NCBI GenBank assembly: GCA_047631555.1
Contig: JBLHZY010000001.1
Span: forward strand, 682,001-746,000
Source of the DNA: JBLHZY01 sp047631555
GTDB taxonomy: Bacteria > Pseudomonadota > Alphaproteobacteria > Rhodobacterales > Rhodobacteraceae
Direction of reading: 5' to 3'
DNA length: 64,000 nucleotides
The position numbers and the translations under genes were made by a program. The notes beneath the pieces are model-generated. The model was not told where the DNA came from, made no database searches, and saw nothing but the letters and a program-made list of their open reading frames with translations. This document shows, piece by piece, positions 44,654 through 55,741 of this stretch (position 1 is the stretch's first letter; each line of letters starts with the position of its first letter).

Positions 44654-46174
44654 ATGAAAACCGCGATCTTTGATGAAGGCCCACAGGCCCCGCCGCCCGC
44701 CAGCTTCAACATGGCCGCCCATGTGCTGCGCCACGCCAATGATCTGCCCGACAAAGCGGCGCTTGAACTGCTAAGCCCGGGCCAGCCCGCGCATATCTGG
44801 AGCTACCGCGAAATTGAAAGTGCTGTGCGCGGCCTTGCCTCCGGCCTGCTGGCGCGCGGTCTTGCGCCGGGCGATCACATCCTGATGCGCCTTGGAAATA
44901 GTGTTGACTTTCCAATCACTTACCTTGCTTGCATCACGGCAGGCCTGATCCCGATTCCGACCTCATCCCAGCTGACATCGCGCGAAATCACCAAGATCGC
45001 GGCGGAAATTTCGCCCCAATTGATCATCGCGGCCGATGGGGTTGCCCTGCCCGATCATCCCGCCCCGGTTTTGCACGCCGCGCAGCTTCCCGGTCTCTAT
45101 GAGCTGACACCCGCGCCCTATGAGATGGGCGATCCAAACCGCCCCGCCTATATGATTTATACCTCCGGAACCTCCGGCGTGCCGCGCGCCGTTGTCCATG
45201 CACACCGCGCCATCTGGGCGCGCGAAATGATGCATGAGGGCTGGTATGGGCTTGGCCAAGAGGATCGCTTGATGCACGCGGGCGCCTTCAACTGGACCTA
45301 TACGCTTGGCACAGGCCTTATGGATCCATGGAGCGCCGGCGCCACAGCCCTTATCGCCGTTGAGGGCACAAAAACGGCTGCGCTCCCCGCGCTGATGGCA
45401 AAACACAAAGCAACAATTTTTGCAGCAGCTCCGGGGGTTTATCGCCAACTCTTAAAGCAAAAAATGCCCGCATTTCCCCGTCTTCGCCACGGCCTTTCTG
45501 CAGGCGAAAAGCTAAGCCCGGCCATCCGCGACGCATGGACCAGCGCCACCAAAACCCGCATCTTTGAAGCTTTCGGCATGTCCGAATGCAGCACGTTTAT
45601 TTCCGGCAATCCAACCCATCCCGCCCCTGAAGGCGCGCTTGGCTATCCGCAAAAGGGCCGCCGGGTTGCGATTATTGGCGAAAACGGCCCTGTTGCGCGC
45701 GGCGCGCCCGGCATTCTAGCGATCAGCGCCAAGGATAACGGTCTGATGCTCGGCTATTTCGGCGCACCAGACGCCACAGCTGAGAAATTTCACACCACCA
45801 AGACCGACTTATGGTTTGAAACCGGCGATTCCGCCCTCATGGCCGAGGATGGCGCCATCACCTATCTGGGGCGCGCGGATGATATGATGAATGCGGGCGG
45901 TTTTCGCGTCTCGCCGATCGAGGTCGAGACCGTCTATAACGCCCATGAAAGCATCCATGAAAGCGCCGCGGTGGCGCTGACTGTAAAAGCCAACACCACC
46001 GTCATTTGCCTGTATTATACTGCCGATGCCCCTCTTGCGGAGGCCCTGCTTAGTGATATCGCCGCCGATACCCTTGCGCGCTATAAACAGCCGCGTAAGT
46101 TTGTCCATGTGGCGGAGCTGCCGAAAAACGCCAATGGCAAACTGCTACGCAAACATCTGCGCGAAGCCGTCTAG
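44654..46174 (+). CDS. AMP-forming acyl/aryl-CoA ligase
   Basis: This 506-residue ANL-superfamily enzyme activates a carboxylic acid with ATP and joins it to CoA. Motifs are the P-loop YMIYTSGTSGVPRAVVHAHR (about residues 166-185), the A5 region FEAFGMSECS, TGDSA, and the C-terminal hinge and catalytic Lys in KNANGKLLRKHLRE. It is nearest to benzoate-CoA ligase and acetyl/acyl-CoA synthetase-like proteins; the substrate cannot be read from the sequence. Divergent from the XRE-cupin regulator. Its TAG stop overlaps the TAG of the convergent gene in the palindrome CTAG (46171-46174). Confidence 0.87.
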   Translation: MKTAIFDEGPQAPPPASFNMAAHVLRHANDLPDKAALELLSPGQPAHIWSYREIESAVRGLASGLLARGLAPGDHILMRLGNSVDFPITYLACITAGLIPIPTSSQLTSREITKIAAEISPQLIIAADGVALPDHPAPVLHAAQLPGLYELTPAPYEMGDPNRPAYMIYTSGTSGVPRAVVHAHRAIWAREMMHEGWYGLGQEDRLMHAGAFNWTYTLGTGLMDPWSAGATALIAVEGTKTAALPALMAKHKATIFAAAPGVYRQLLKQKMPAFPRLRHGLSAGEKLSPAIRDAWTSATKTRIFEAFGMSECSTFISGNPTHPAPEGALGYPQKGRRVAIIGENGPVARGAPGILAISAKDNGLMLGYFGAPDATAEKFHTTKTDLWFETGDSALMAEDGAITYLGRADDMMNAGGFRVSPIEVETVYNAHESIHESAAVALTVKANTTVICLYYTADAPLAEALLSDIAADTLARYKQPRKFVHVAELPKNANGKLLRKHLREAV

Positions 46175-46419
46175 TCTTTTTCGATGTCTGCCGAAATGAA
46201 CTCAACCGAGCTCAATGCGCCAAAATCGACATAAGCAACTGCCCAATCCTCAAGATAGGTGTTCATCACACCAAGCCCGATGGAAAGCGCCGTAACGCCC
46301 CCCACGAGAAGCGTCATAAAGGGAATGCGCGCCCGCTTGCGGGGGGCTTTAGGTGCGCCGGCATTTCCGCTGGAGGAGCCAGATTTGCTGCGCGAGGGAA
46401 GTTCTTGAACATATGTCAT
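46171..46419 (-). CDS. Small single-span membrane protein of unknown function
   Basis: This 82-residue protein (ATG 46419; a GTG at 46425 is possible) has a basic, Ser/Pro-rich cytoplasmic N-terminus (about residues 8-30), one membrane span (about 34-56, FMTLLVGGVTALSIGLGVMN) and a short acidic C-terminal part ending in SADIEKD. No family is recognised. A LexA-type box lies about 140 bases upstream (46562-46576), so DNA-damage control is possible. Alphaproteobacterial SOS genes include small membrane division inhibitors (SidA, DidA in Caulobacter), but no sequence link is seen. Confidence 0.6.
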   Translation of the reverse strand: MTYVQELPSRSKSGSSSGNAGAPKAPRKRARIPFMTLLVGGVTALSIGLGVMNTYLEDWAVAYVDFGALSSVEFISADIEKD

Positions 46420-46877
46420 CGTCACTGTCGCCCGATAAGTTTCGCCTGTGAAGGCCTCAATGAAAGAATACGAGTTTTCTCGTTTATTGACATCAGCTTA
46501 GCAAAAGATTTCCCTCAGGTCACGCCATGCGACCTGCAACATATAAAGCCCCGAAAAACGAGAACATGGCGCGAACAAAGCGCGAAAATGGGCCTATTTG
46601 CAAAGTTGCAAACCCTGCAAAACACAACATATAGATCAAGGAGAACATCGCCTGTCGCGAAAATTGTGATCGGGAAGAATAGTTTCCTTTCCTTCGCCGC
46701 AATGCAGCAAGCCCAAGCCGCCATCCCGCCAAAACACAGCAAAAAAACAACCAAAGCACAGCCAAAGCACTGCGCAAATCGCGCCCAATTCCGCCGCCCA
46801 AATCCGCCACACAACTTGACGCAAGCCCCCGCGCCCTCTAGGCCCAACCCAAATAATTGCCGCCAAAAGGATGCCCC
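46420..46877. other. Intergenic region with LexA-type box and TTGCAA-type repeats
   Basis: No gene is supported in these 458 bases. Besides the box at 46562-46576, the plus strand has three spaced TGCAAA units (46600-46622) and a fair promoter-like pair, TTGCAA then TATAGA with an 18-base spacer (near 46608-46637), followed by AAGGAG with no start codon at the right distance. ACGAG/CTCGT form a hairpin near 46470. Confidence 0.4.
46562..46576. promoter_or_regulatory. Candidate LexA (SOS) box
   Basis: GAAC (46562-46565), seven bases, GAAC (46573-46576) exactly matches the direct-repeat operator GAAC-N7-GAAC (GTTC-N7-GTTC on the other strand) established for LexA of Rhodobacter and other Alphaproteobacteria. 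The nearest starts are the small membrane protein (minus strand, about 143 bases) and the FrnE-like gene (plus strand, about 300 bases). Confidence 0.5.
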
Positions 46878-47510
46878 ATGGTCAAGCTCGATATAATCTC
46901 CGATCCGATCTGCCCCTGGTGCTACATCGGCAAAGCCCAACTTGATCGCGCGCTCTCTGCGCACCCCGATCACCCGTTTGAAATCGAGTGGCACCCGTTT
47001 CAGCTCAATCCCGACATGCCCGAGGGCGGCATGGACCGGGTTGAATATCTTGAGCACAAGTTCGGCGGCAAAGACGGCGCGGTCAAAGCCTACGCCCCGG
47101 TTCTTGAGGCAGCCGAAGCGGCGGGCCTCAACATTGATTTCGGCGCCATCAAGCGCACCCCAAATACGATCAACGCGCATCGCTTAATTCATTGGGCCGG
47201 CATTGAGGGGCGCCAAACGGCCGCCGTCTCCGCCCTGTTCAAAGCCTATTTCGTTGAGGGGCGCGATATTGGCGATCTGGATACGCTGGCCGATATCGCC
47301 GACAGCGTTGGCATGGATGCCGCCCTTGCGCGCCGCTTGCTCAGCACGGATGAAGACATTGAGGAAATCCGCGCCCGCGACGTCCATACCCGCGAACGCG
47401 GTATCACTGGCGTGCCAACCTTTGTCGTGGCGCAAAAACATGCCGTGCCCGGCGCGCAGCCCGCAAGCCTGTGGGGGCAAGTCATCGAAGAACTCGTCGC
47501 GCAGGCCTAG
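46878..47510 (+). CDS. DsbA-family (FrnE-like) oxidoreductase
   Basis: This 210-residue protein starts at ATG 46878 behind AAAAGGA. It has a thioredoxin fold with active site CPWC in DPICPWCYIG (about residues 9-18), a helical insert and the cis-Pro segment GITGVPTFVV. It lacks a signal peptide, so it is a cytoplasmic DsbA relative of the FrnE/2-hydroxychromene-2-carboxylate isomerase group, perhaps in thiol or polyketide chemistry. An in-frame TTG at 46857 is less likely as start. Confidence 0.88.
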   Translation: MVKLDIISDPICPWCYIGKAQLDRALSAHPDHPFEIEWHPFQLNPDMPEGGMDRVEYLEHKFGGKDGAVKAYAPVLEAAEAAGLNIDFGAIKRTPNTINAHRLIHWAGIEGRQTAAVSALFKAYFVEGRDIGDLDTLADIADSVGMDAALARRLLSTDEDIEEIRARDVHTRERGITGVPTFVVAQKHAVPGAQPASLWGQVIEELVAQA

Positions 47511-47575
47511 CGCCAAACGCTCTTGCCTCCAAAATCTCGCGTGTTAGGTCTGAACCCCTGACATAAAGGTCCGCC

Positions 47576-48787
47576 ATGCGCCTCTTTTCGCCCCAAAACC
47601 CGCTCTCAAAGCCCGAATTCATCGCCCTGATGGCCACGCATTTCGCAATGGTGGCCTTTTCCGTTGATTCCATGCTGCCCGCTCTGCCGACAATCGCCGC
47701 CGAGCTGACCCCGGGCCTGCATAATATTGAGCAACTGATCCTCACCGCCTTTGTGCTTGGCCTTGGGCTCGGGACTTTCGTGATCGGGCCAATATCAGAC
47801 GCAATGGGGCGCAAGCCGACGATCCTGTTTGGATTTGCGCTTTATGGGATCGGCGCATTGCTTGCGATGATCGCCCCGAATTTCGAGACCCTCTTTGCCG
47901 CGCGCCTCCTCCAAGGGCTTGGCGCGGCGGCCCCGCGCATCGTGGGGCTTGCGGTGATCCGTGATCTTTACGCCGGGCGTGCCATGGCAAAAATCGTCTC
48001 CTTTGTGATGATGATTTTCATCCTCATTCCGGCTGTTGCGCCGCTGCTTGGATCGCTGATCATTCCGGCCTTTGGCTGGCGCGGCATCTTTGGCGCTTTC
48101 ATCATTTTTGCGGCCCTCAATGCCGTATGGCTGACCCTGCGCCAGCCCGAAACCCTGCCGCCAAAGGATCGCCGCCCGCTCAATCTGCGCCTGTTGATGA
48201 ACGGCGTCGTTGAGGTCTGCACCAACAAGCGGGTGATGATTTGCACCTTTGCCGCAGCCCTTGGCTTTGGCCAACTTTTCGCAACAATTTCAAGCATTCA
48301 GCCGATTTACGACATCACCTTTGATCGCGCGGCCAGCTTCCCAAAATGGTTTGCGCTCACGGCGCTTTTCTCTGGTTCAGGCACGATCTTGAATGCGGCG
48401 CTGGTGATGCGCCTTGGTATGCGCCGCCTCGTGGTCTGGACATTTGGCGCGCTGACGCTCTTTACCTTGGCCTATCTGATTTTGCTCCAAACGGGGCTGC
48501 TCTCGGGCACGCCAGCCTTTGCGGCCTTCTTTATCTGGACAGTGTTTTTGCTGTTTTCCAACGGTCTGTTGTTTGGCAATCTCAACGCTCTCGCACTCGA
48601 GCCAATGGGCCATATGGCCGGGCTTGCCGCCTCGATCATTGGCGGGCTCTCGACGGTTTTGGCGGTGATGATTGCTGCCCCCATCGGGCTGGCCTTCAAC
48701 GCGACATCCCTGCCCCTAGCGCTTGGCGTTTTGATCTGCTCGCTGCTTGGCTATCTGACCGTGCGCACCCTGATTGAAGAGGCTTAG
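47576..48787 (+). CDS. MFS drug-efflux transporter, Bcr/CflA type
   Basis: This 403-residue protein has 12 hydrophobic segments. Motifs of the drug:H+ antiporter-1 group are present: FVIGPISDAMGRKPTILFG (motif A, about residues 67-86) and a following RLLQGLGAAAPRIVGLAVIRDL. It likely exports small toxic compounds using the proton gradient. AAAGGT precedes the start. Its 3' end overlaps that of mfd (convergent) by four bases. Confidence 0.88.
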   Translation: MRLFSPQNPLSKPEFIALMATHFAMVAFSVDSMLPALPTIAAELTPGLHNIEQLILTAFVLGLGLGTFVIGPISDAMGRKPTILFGFALYGIGALLAMIAPNFETLFAARLLQGLGAAAPRIVGLAVIRDLYAGRAMAKIVSFVMMIFILIPAVAPLLGSLIIPAFGWRGIFGAFIIFAALNAVWLTLRQPETLPPKDRRPLNLRLLMNGVVEVCTNKRVMICTFAAALGFGQLFATISSIQPIYDITFDRAASFPKWFALTALFSGSGTILNAALVMRLGMRRLVVWTFGALTLFTLAYLILLQTGLLSGTPAFAAFFIWTVFLLFSNGLLFGNLNALALEPMGHMAGLAASIIGGLSTVLAVMIAAPIGLAFNATSLPLALGVLICSLLGYLTVRTLIEEA

Positions 48788-51700
48788 CCGCGCGAAACCG
48801 CCTCGGCAAATTTGGCCAGATCCTTGGCAATCTCAAAGGCGCCTTTGATCTTGTTTGAGGTCTTTTCCCAATCGCGGATCACCACGATCTTGTTGTTTTT
48901 GACCTTGGCTTGGCCCTTTTGCGCCTGCACAAATTGCACAAGCCCGCCCGGATTGGCGAACTTATCATTGTGGAATTGGATCGTCGCGCCGCGCGGCCCG
49001 CCATCAAGCTTGGCAATGCCTGCGCGTTTGCACATCTCCTTGATCCGCACGATCAACAGCAACGTATTGACCTCCTTGGGCAGCTTGCCAAAGCGATCAA
49101 TCAGCTCGGCGGCAAAGCCCTCAAGCTCGACCTTGGAATGCAGCCCTGAGAGGCGGCGATAAAGCCCCAAACGCACATCAAGATCAGGTACATAAGCCTC
49201 TGGTATCAATACAGAAACGCCCAAGTTGATCTGCGGCGCCCAAGCCCCCTGATCCAGATCATCCAAGCCCTCAGCCTCGCCCGATTTGATCTTGGCAATC
49301 GCCTCTTCCAGCATGGCTTGATAGAGCTCATACCCGACTTCGCGCACATGGCCCGATTGCTCTTCACCAACCAAATTGCCCGCGCCGCGAATGTCCAAAT
49401 CTTGGCTCGCCAGCGTAAAACCGGCGCCCAATGTATCCAGACTGCCCAGAACCCGCAGGCGTTTTTCGGCCGTTGCGGTCAGCTTATTGCGCGGTTTCGT
49501 CGTCAGATACGCATAGGCGCGCGCTTTGGAGCGGCCAACCCGCCCGCGAATTTGATAAAGCTGCGAAAGCCCATACATATCGGCGCGGTGAATGATCATC
49601 GTATTGGCGGTCGGAATATCGATGCCGCTCTCGATGATTGTCGTGGCCAAAAGCACATCAAATTTGCCGTCGTAAAAGGCGTTCATCCGATCATCCAGCT
49701 CGCCCGCTGCCATCTGCCCATGAGCGACAACAACGCTCAGCTCGGGCATTTGATCGCGCAGAAAATCCTCGATCTCGGGAATGTCGGCAATGCGCGGCAC
49801 GACGAAAAAGCTCTGCCCGCCGCGATAATGTTCGCGCAACAAAGCCTCCCGCAGCATCACCGTATCAAATTCGCTGACATAGGTGCGGATCGAGAGGCGA
49901 TCGACCGGCGGCGTGCCGATGATGCTCAGATCGCGCACCCCGGTGAGCGACATTTGCAAGGTCCGCGGGATCGGCGTCGCCGAAAGCGTGAGCACGTGAA
50001 TATCCGAGCGCATCTGCTTGAGCCGCTCTTTGTGATTCACCCCAAAGCGTTGTTCTTCATCAACAATTAGCAATCCAAGGTTCTTGAATTTCACCTGTTT
50101 GGCAAGCAAAGCATGGGTGCCCACAACGATATCAATCTCGCCGCTCAGCAGCCCTTCGCGGGTCTTGGCCGCATCGCGCGTCCCGACAAAACGCGACAGC
50201 GGGCGTACATTGATCGGAAAGCCGCGAAAGCGCTCGGCAAAGCTGTTGAAATGCTGGCGCGCAAGCAGGGTCGTTGGCGCGATCATCGCGACCTGCATCC
50301 CCCCCATCGCCGCGACAAAGGCCGCGCGCATCGCCACTTCGGTTTTGCCAAAACCAACATCGCCGCAGACAAGCCGATCCATCGGAATGCCCGCCTCAAG
50401 ATCATCAAGCACATCCTCGATGGCCTTCATCTGATCCTCGGTTTCTTGGTATGGAAAACGCGCGCAAAACGCGTCCCACATGCCATCGGGGGGCGAAATA
50501 ATCGGGGCTTTGCGCAGATGCCGCTCGGCCGCGATGCGGATCAAACGTTCGGCAACATCGCGAATGCGCTCTTTAAGCTTGGCCTTTTTCGCCTGCCATG
50601 CGCCGCCGCCAAGGCGATCCAGAAGCCCCTCATCATGGCCAAAACGCGAGAGCAGCTCGATATTTTCGACCGGCAGGTAAAGCCGATCGCCGCCCGCATA
50701 TTCCAGCAGGATGCACTCATGGCGCGCGCCAATCGCCTCAACAACCTCGAGCCCGCGGTAAACGCCAACGCCGTGATCCACATGCACAATCAGATCGCCC
50801 GGCGTCAGCGATTGCGCCTCGGTGAGGAAGTTTTCCGCCCGTTTTTTGCGGCCGGGTCGACGGATCAGCCGATCCCCAAGCACATCCTGCTCGGAAATCA
50901 CCGTCAGATCACGCGCCTCAAACCCATGCTCAAGCGGCCAGATCGCGAGGTAAACCCCGCCCTTACCTTCAGGGATATCGCGCGCATCGGTAATCGCTTT
51001 GGCTCCAACAAGCCCCTGATCCTCCAAAAGCGCCTCAAGCCGCTCGCGCGCCCCCTCGGAATAGGAGGCCACGACAACATGCCCTTCGCGCCGCTTTGCT
51101 TCAATGTGCTTCTCTAAGGCATCGAAAAGATTGACATCTTCGCGCTGACGCTCTGGCGAAAAATTGCGCCCGATCCGCCCGCCGCCATCAACAACGCCGG
51201 GCCCATTGGCCTGGGCCAACGGGTGCATCTGCACGACGCGATGCGCAGAAATCGCCCGCTCCCAAGCCGCATCATCCAGATACAAAAGCCCCGGTGGGCA
51301 TGGCTTATAAACCGTATCAACCCGCCCCTTGGCCCCCATTGCATGTTTGCGGGTCTCGTATTGATCTTTAATCCCATCCCAACGTGAAAGACGCGATGCA
51401 GTGCTTTGATCTTCCAGCATAATTGAGGCATTGGGGAGATAGTCAAACAGGGTTTCGAGCGTCTCGTTAAAGAAGGGCAGCCAATGCTCGATCCCTTGAT
51501 GTTTGCGCCCCGCAGAGACCGCCTCATAAAGCGGATCATCGGTGCCGGCTGCGCCAAATTCGATACGGTAATTCTGGCGAAACCGGGTGATCGCCGCCTC
51601 GTCCAAGATCACCTCAGAAACAGGGGCAAGCTCGATCTGGCTGAGCTTTTCGGTGGTGCGCTGATTTTCCGGATCAAAGCGGCGCGCCCCATCCAAAACA

Positions 51701-52245
51701 TCGCCAAACAGATCAAGCCGGATCGGCCCGCTTTGCCCCGGCGGAAAGATATCAATGATCCCGCCGCGCACCGCATAATCGCCCGGCTCAAGCACGGTTG
51801 GCGCTTGGGTAAAGCCCATCCGCACCAAAAAGGCGCGCAACGCCGCCTCGTCAATCCGCTGGCCCACTTGTGCGGCAAAGGCCGCCTCGCGCAGGATCGC
51901 GCGCGCGGGCATGCGCTGGGTCGCGGCATTAAGGGTTGTTAAAAGAATGAATTTGCCAGGCACAGCGCCGGTGGCCAAAGCGGCCAAAGTCGCCATGCGC
52001 GCCGCCGAGACATCGGCATTGGGCGAGACCCGATCATAGGGCAAACAGTCCCAGCCCGGCAGCGTAATCACCACCGCTTGCGGCGCAAAGAATTGCAAAG
52101 CCGCTTGCATCGCCGCCATGCGTTTATCATCGCGCGAGATATGGATAACCGGGCCGTCAGCCCGCGCCATTTCCTCGGCCAGCAAAGCAGCATCAAAGCC
52201 TTCGGGCGCCCCACCGAGCGTAATATGATCGCTGTTTTTGCTCAT
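48784..52245 (-). CDS. mfd: Transcription-repair coupling factor Mfd
   Basis: This 1153-residue ATP-driven translocase removes RNA polymerase stalled at DNA lesions and recruits UvrA. In order: UvrB-like N-terminal modules (about 1-350), the CarD-like RNA polymerase interaction domain (about 480-550, [20 protein letters not shown]), RecG-like helicase motifs ([34 protein letters not shown]) and the C-terminal TRCF domain. Length matches family members (about 1150). It overlaps the convergent MFS gene by four bases. Confidence 0.97.
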   Translation of the reverse strand: MSKNSDHITLGGAPEGFDAALLAEEMARADGPVIHISRDDKRMAAMQAALQFFAPQAVVITLPGWDCLPYDRVSPNADVSAARMATLAALATGAVPGKFILLTTLNAATQRMPARAILREAAFAAQVGQRIDEAALRAFLVRMGFTQAPTVLEPGDYAVRGGIIDIFPPGQSGPIRLDLFGDVLDGARRFDPENQRTTEKLSQIELAPVSEVILDEAAITRFRQNYRIEFGAAGTDDPLYEAVSAGRKHQGIEHWLPFFNETLETLFDYLPNASIMLEDQSTASRLSRWDGIKDQYETRKHAMGAKGRVDTVYKPCPPGLLYLDDAAWERAISAHRVVQMHPLAQANGPGVVDGGGRIGRNFSPERQREDVNLFDALEKHIEAKRREGHVVVASYSEGARERLEALLEDQGLVGAKAITDARDIPEGKGGVYLAIWPLEHGFEARDLTVISEQDVLGDRLIRRPGRKKRAENFLTEAQSLTPGDLIVHVDHGVGVYRGLEVVEAIGARHECILLEYAGGDRLYLPVENIELLSRFGHDEGLLDRLGGGAWQAKKAKLKERIRDVAERLIRIAAERHLRKAPIISPPDGMWDAFCARFPYQETEDQMKAIEDVLDDLEAGIPMDRLVCGDVGFGKTEVAMRAAFVAAMGGMQVAMIAPTTLLARQHFNSFAERFRGFPINVRPLSRFVGTRDAAKTREGLLSGEIDIVVGTHALLAKQVKFKNLGLLIVDEEQRFGVNHKERLKQMRSDIHVLTLSATPIPRTLQMSLTGVRDLSIIGTPPVDRLSIRTYVSEFDTVMLREALLREHYRGGQSFFVVPRIADIPEIEDFLRDQMPELSVVVAHGQMAAGELDDRMNAFYDGKFDVLLATTIIESGIDIPTANTMIIHRADMYGLSQLYQIRGRVGRSKARAYAYLTTKPRNKLTATAEKRLRVLGSLDTLGAGFTLASQDLDIRGAGNLVGEEQSGHVREVGYELYQAMLEEAIAKIKSGEAEGLDDLDQGAWAPQINLGVSVLIPEAYVPDLDVRLGLYRRLSGLHSKVELEGFAAELIDRFGKLPKEVNTLLLIVRIKEMCKRAGIAKLDGGPRGATIQFHNDKFANPGGLVQFVQAQKGQAKVKNNKIVVIRDWEKTSNKIKGAFEIAKDLAKFAEAVSRG

Positions 52246-52257
52246 TATTTCCGGCGC

Positions 52258-53925
<1,668 letters not shown>

Positions 53926-54052
53926 GCGCCAATTTCCCGCCCCGCAGACCAAATAACGTGACAGCGCCCGCCCGCAGCCCTATATTTGCCTCAACGACCC
54001 GCAGCAAAAAGCGGGCGAGAGGCATCAAGGCAAGAAAGAGGGCAAGCACCCC

Positions 54053-54664
54053 ATGAGCATTCCAAAGAACACATCCGCGCGGATTTCCACGCCGTTTTTG
54101 CAATCCCCCGCCTCGCGGCGCCGCTTTATGCTTGGCGCAGGCGCGATGGGGCTGATGGCGACGACGGGCTGCGACAATGGGCTGCGCGGCCAAGGCTCCA
54201 GCACGATCGATGCGCGCGTCGATGCCACGCTGAATTACCTCTATAGCACCTTCCCCGGAACAACCGAGCTGCGCGATAAAGCCGTTGGTACGCTGGTGAT
54301 GCCGCTGGTGACCAAAGCCGGCTTTGGCATTGGCGGCTCTTATGGGCGCGGTGCGCTTCGGGTTGGCGAGGTCTCGGTCGATTACTATTCCGCGACCCAA
54401 GCCAGCTTTGGCATCCAGATCGGTGCGCAGCAATATGCCCATACCTTGTTCTTCATGACCGAAGCCGCCCTTGCTGATTTCCGCAATTCGCCCGGTTGGG
54501 CGGCGGGCGCGGATGTTGAATATGTCTTTGCCAACCAAGGCGAAAACGTCTCAGCCGATACAACGACCACGCTTTCGCCCGTTGTTGGTTTTGTCTTCGG
54601 CCAAACCGGATTGATTGCAGGCGCGACGATTGAAGGCACGAAATATTCGCGCATCATTCCATAA
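54053..54664 (+). CDS. SYLF-domain (YSC84-related) lipoprotein
   Basis: This 203-residue protein has a twin-arginine-like signal (SRRRFMLGAGAMGLMATTGC, about residues 21-40) ending at Cys40 in a lipobox-like context, then a SYLF/Ysc84 domain (about 60-203) with LVMPLVTKAGFGIGGSYGRG and VGFVFGQTGLIAGATIEGTK. SYLF domains bind phosphoinositides in eukaryotes; bacterial members are envelope proteins of unknown role. It probably sits in the periplasm on a membrane. It has its own terminator. Confidence 0.85.
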   Translation: MSIPKNTSARISTPFLQSPASRRRFMLGAGAMGLMATTGCDNGLRGQGSSTIDARVDATLNYLYSTFPGTTELRDKAVGTLVMPLVTKAGFGIGGSYGRGALRVGEVSVDYYSATQASFGIQIGAQQYAHTLFFMTEAALADFRNSPGWAAGADVEYVFANQGENVSADTTTTLSPVVGFVFGQTGLIAGATIEGTKYSRIIP

Positions 54665-54683
54665 GCGAAAGACCACTCACAAT

Positions 54684-54716
54684 AAAGCCCGCCAGAGAAA
54701 TCTGAGCGGGCTTTTT
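54684..54716 (+). terminator. Rho-independent terminator of the SYLF gene
   Basis: AAAGCCCGC (54684-54692) pairs perfectly with GCGGGCTTT (54706-54714) around 13 bases and runs into TTTTTCGTTTT. Confidence 0.88.
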
Positions 54717-54751
54717 CGTTTTATATCAGGTGCATGCAGGCCAAAGCTCAC

Positions 54752-55624
54752 CTAGCCCATTGCGGTCAGTCGCTTGATCAGGCTTGAGGTATCCCAGCGG
54801 CTCCCGCCAAGCTTTTGCACATCTTTATAGAACTGATCCACAAGCGCCGTAACGGGCAGGCTCGCGCCATTCTCATCCGCCGTGTCCAGACAAATCCCAA
54901 GATCTTTGCGCATCCAATCAACCGCAAAGCCGTGATCGAAATCATCCGCCAGCATGGTTTTGTAGCGGTTGTTCATCTGCCAACTGCCCGCCGCGCCCTG
55001 CGAGATCACCTCAACAACCGCCTCACCATCAAGCCCGGCCTTTTGGGCAAAATGCAGCGCCTCGGAAAGCCCCTGCACAAGCCCGGCAATCGCGATCTGG
55101 TTGCACATTTTGGTCAGCTGGCCCGCGCCGCTCTCGCCCATGCGTTTGCAAATCTTCGCATAGGCCGCAATCACCGGCTCGGCCGCCCCATAATCCGCCT
55201 CATCCCCGCCGCACATCACAGAAAGCGCGCCGTTTTCCGCCCCCGCTTGCCCGCCAGAGACAGGCGCATCAACAAAACCAAGGCCAAGCGCGCGCGATGC
55301 TGCCTCCATCTCGCGGGTTACGGCGGCTGAAACGGTCGTGTGATCGACGAAAATCGCGCCCTTCTTCATCGCGCCAAACGCCCCATCGGGCCCCGTGCAC
55401 ACGCTGCGCAAATCATCGTCATTGCCAACACAGGCCAGAACAAAATCCGCGCCCTGAGCCGCCGCGCTTGGCGTATCCGCTGCCGCGCCGCCATGCGCCG
55501 CCACCCAAGCCGCCGATTTCGCGCCCGTGCGGTTATAAACCACAACCTCATGCCCGGCTTTGGCCAGATGCCCCGCCATCGGATAGCCCATCACTCCGAG
55601 CCCTAAAAATGCAACACGCGCCAT
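54752..55624 (-). CDS. 3-hydroxyisobutyrate dehydrogenase-family NAD(P) oxidoreductase
   Basis: This 290-residue beta-hydroxyacid dehydrogenase has the N-terminal Rossmann motif LGLGVMGYPMAGHL, the substrate-binding DAPVSGGQAGAENGALSVMC and the catalytic Lys in GQLTKMCNQIAIAGLVQG. Relatives include 3-hydroxyisobutyrate, tartronate semialdehyde and glyoxylate/succinic semialdehyde reductases; the exact substrate is not certain. I start it at ATG 55624 behind GAGGGGAAAG; the longer frame has no such site. No valine-degradation genes are adjacent. Confidence 0.87.
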   Translation of the reverse strand: MARVAFLGLGVMGYPMAGHLAKAGHEVVVYNRTGAKSAAWVAAHGGAAADTPSAAAQGADFVLACVGNDDDLRSVCTGPDGAFGAMKKGAIFVDHTTVSAAVTREMEAASRALGLGFVDAPVSGGQAGAENGALSVMCGGDEADYGAAEPVIAAYAKICKRMGESGAGQLTKMCNQIAIAGLVQGLSEALHFAQKAGLDGEAVVEVISQGAAGSWQMNNRYKTMLADDFDHGFAVDWMRKDLGICLDTADENGASLPVTALVDQFYKDVQKLGGSRWDTSSLIKRLTAMG

Positions 55625-55741
55625 GGCTTTCCCCTCTGTGCAGTTTCGCCTAAACAGTTGCCACAGGCTAACCGCTCGCACCAAGAGCTTCAAACGCAAA
55701 GACACGATCAACCTCTCCTCGATAAGGATCACACCCCGTTC

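Noticed and set aside
46520..46810. A 96-codon minus-strand frame with hydrophobic segments overlapping the LexA-type box
   Set aside because: Third-position GC is about half, well below that of neighbouring genes, and no good ribosome-binding site precedes any start; it is likely non-coding.
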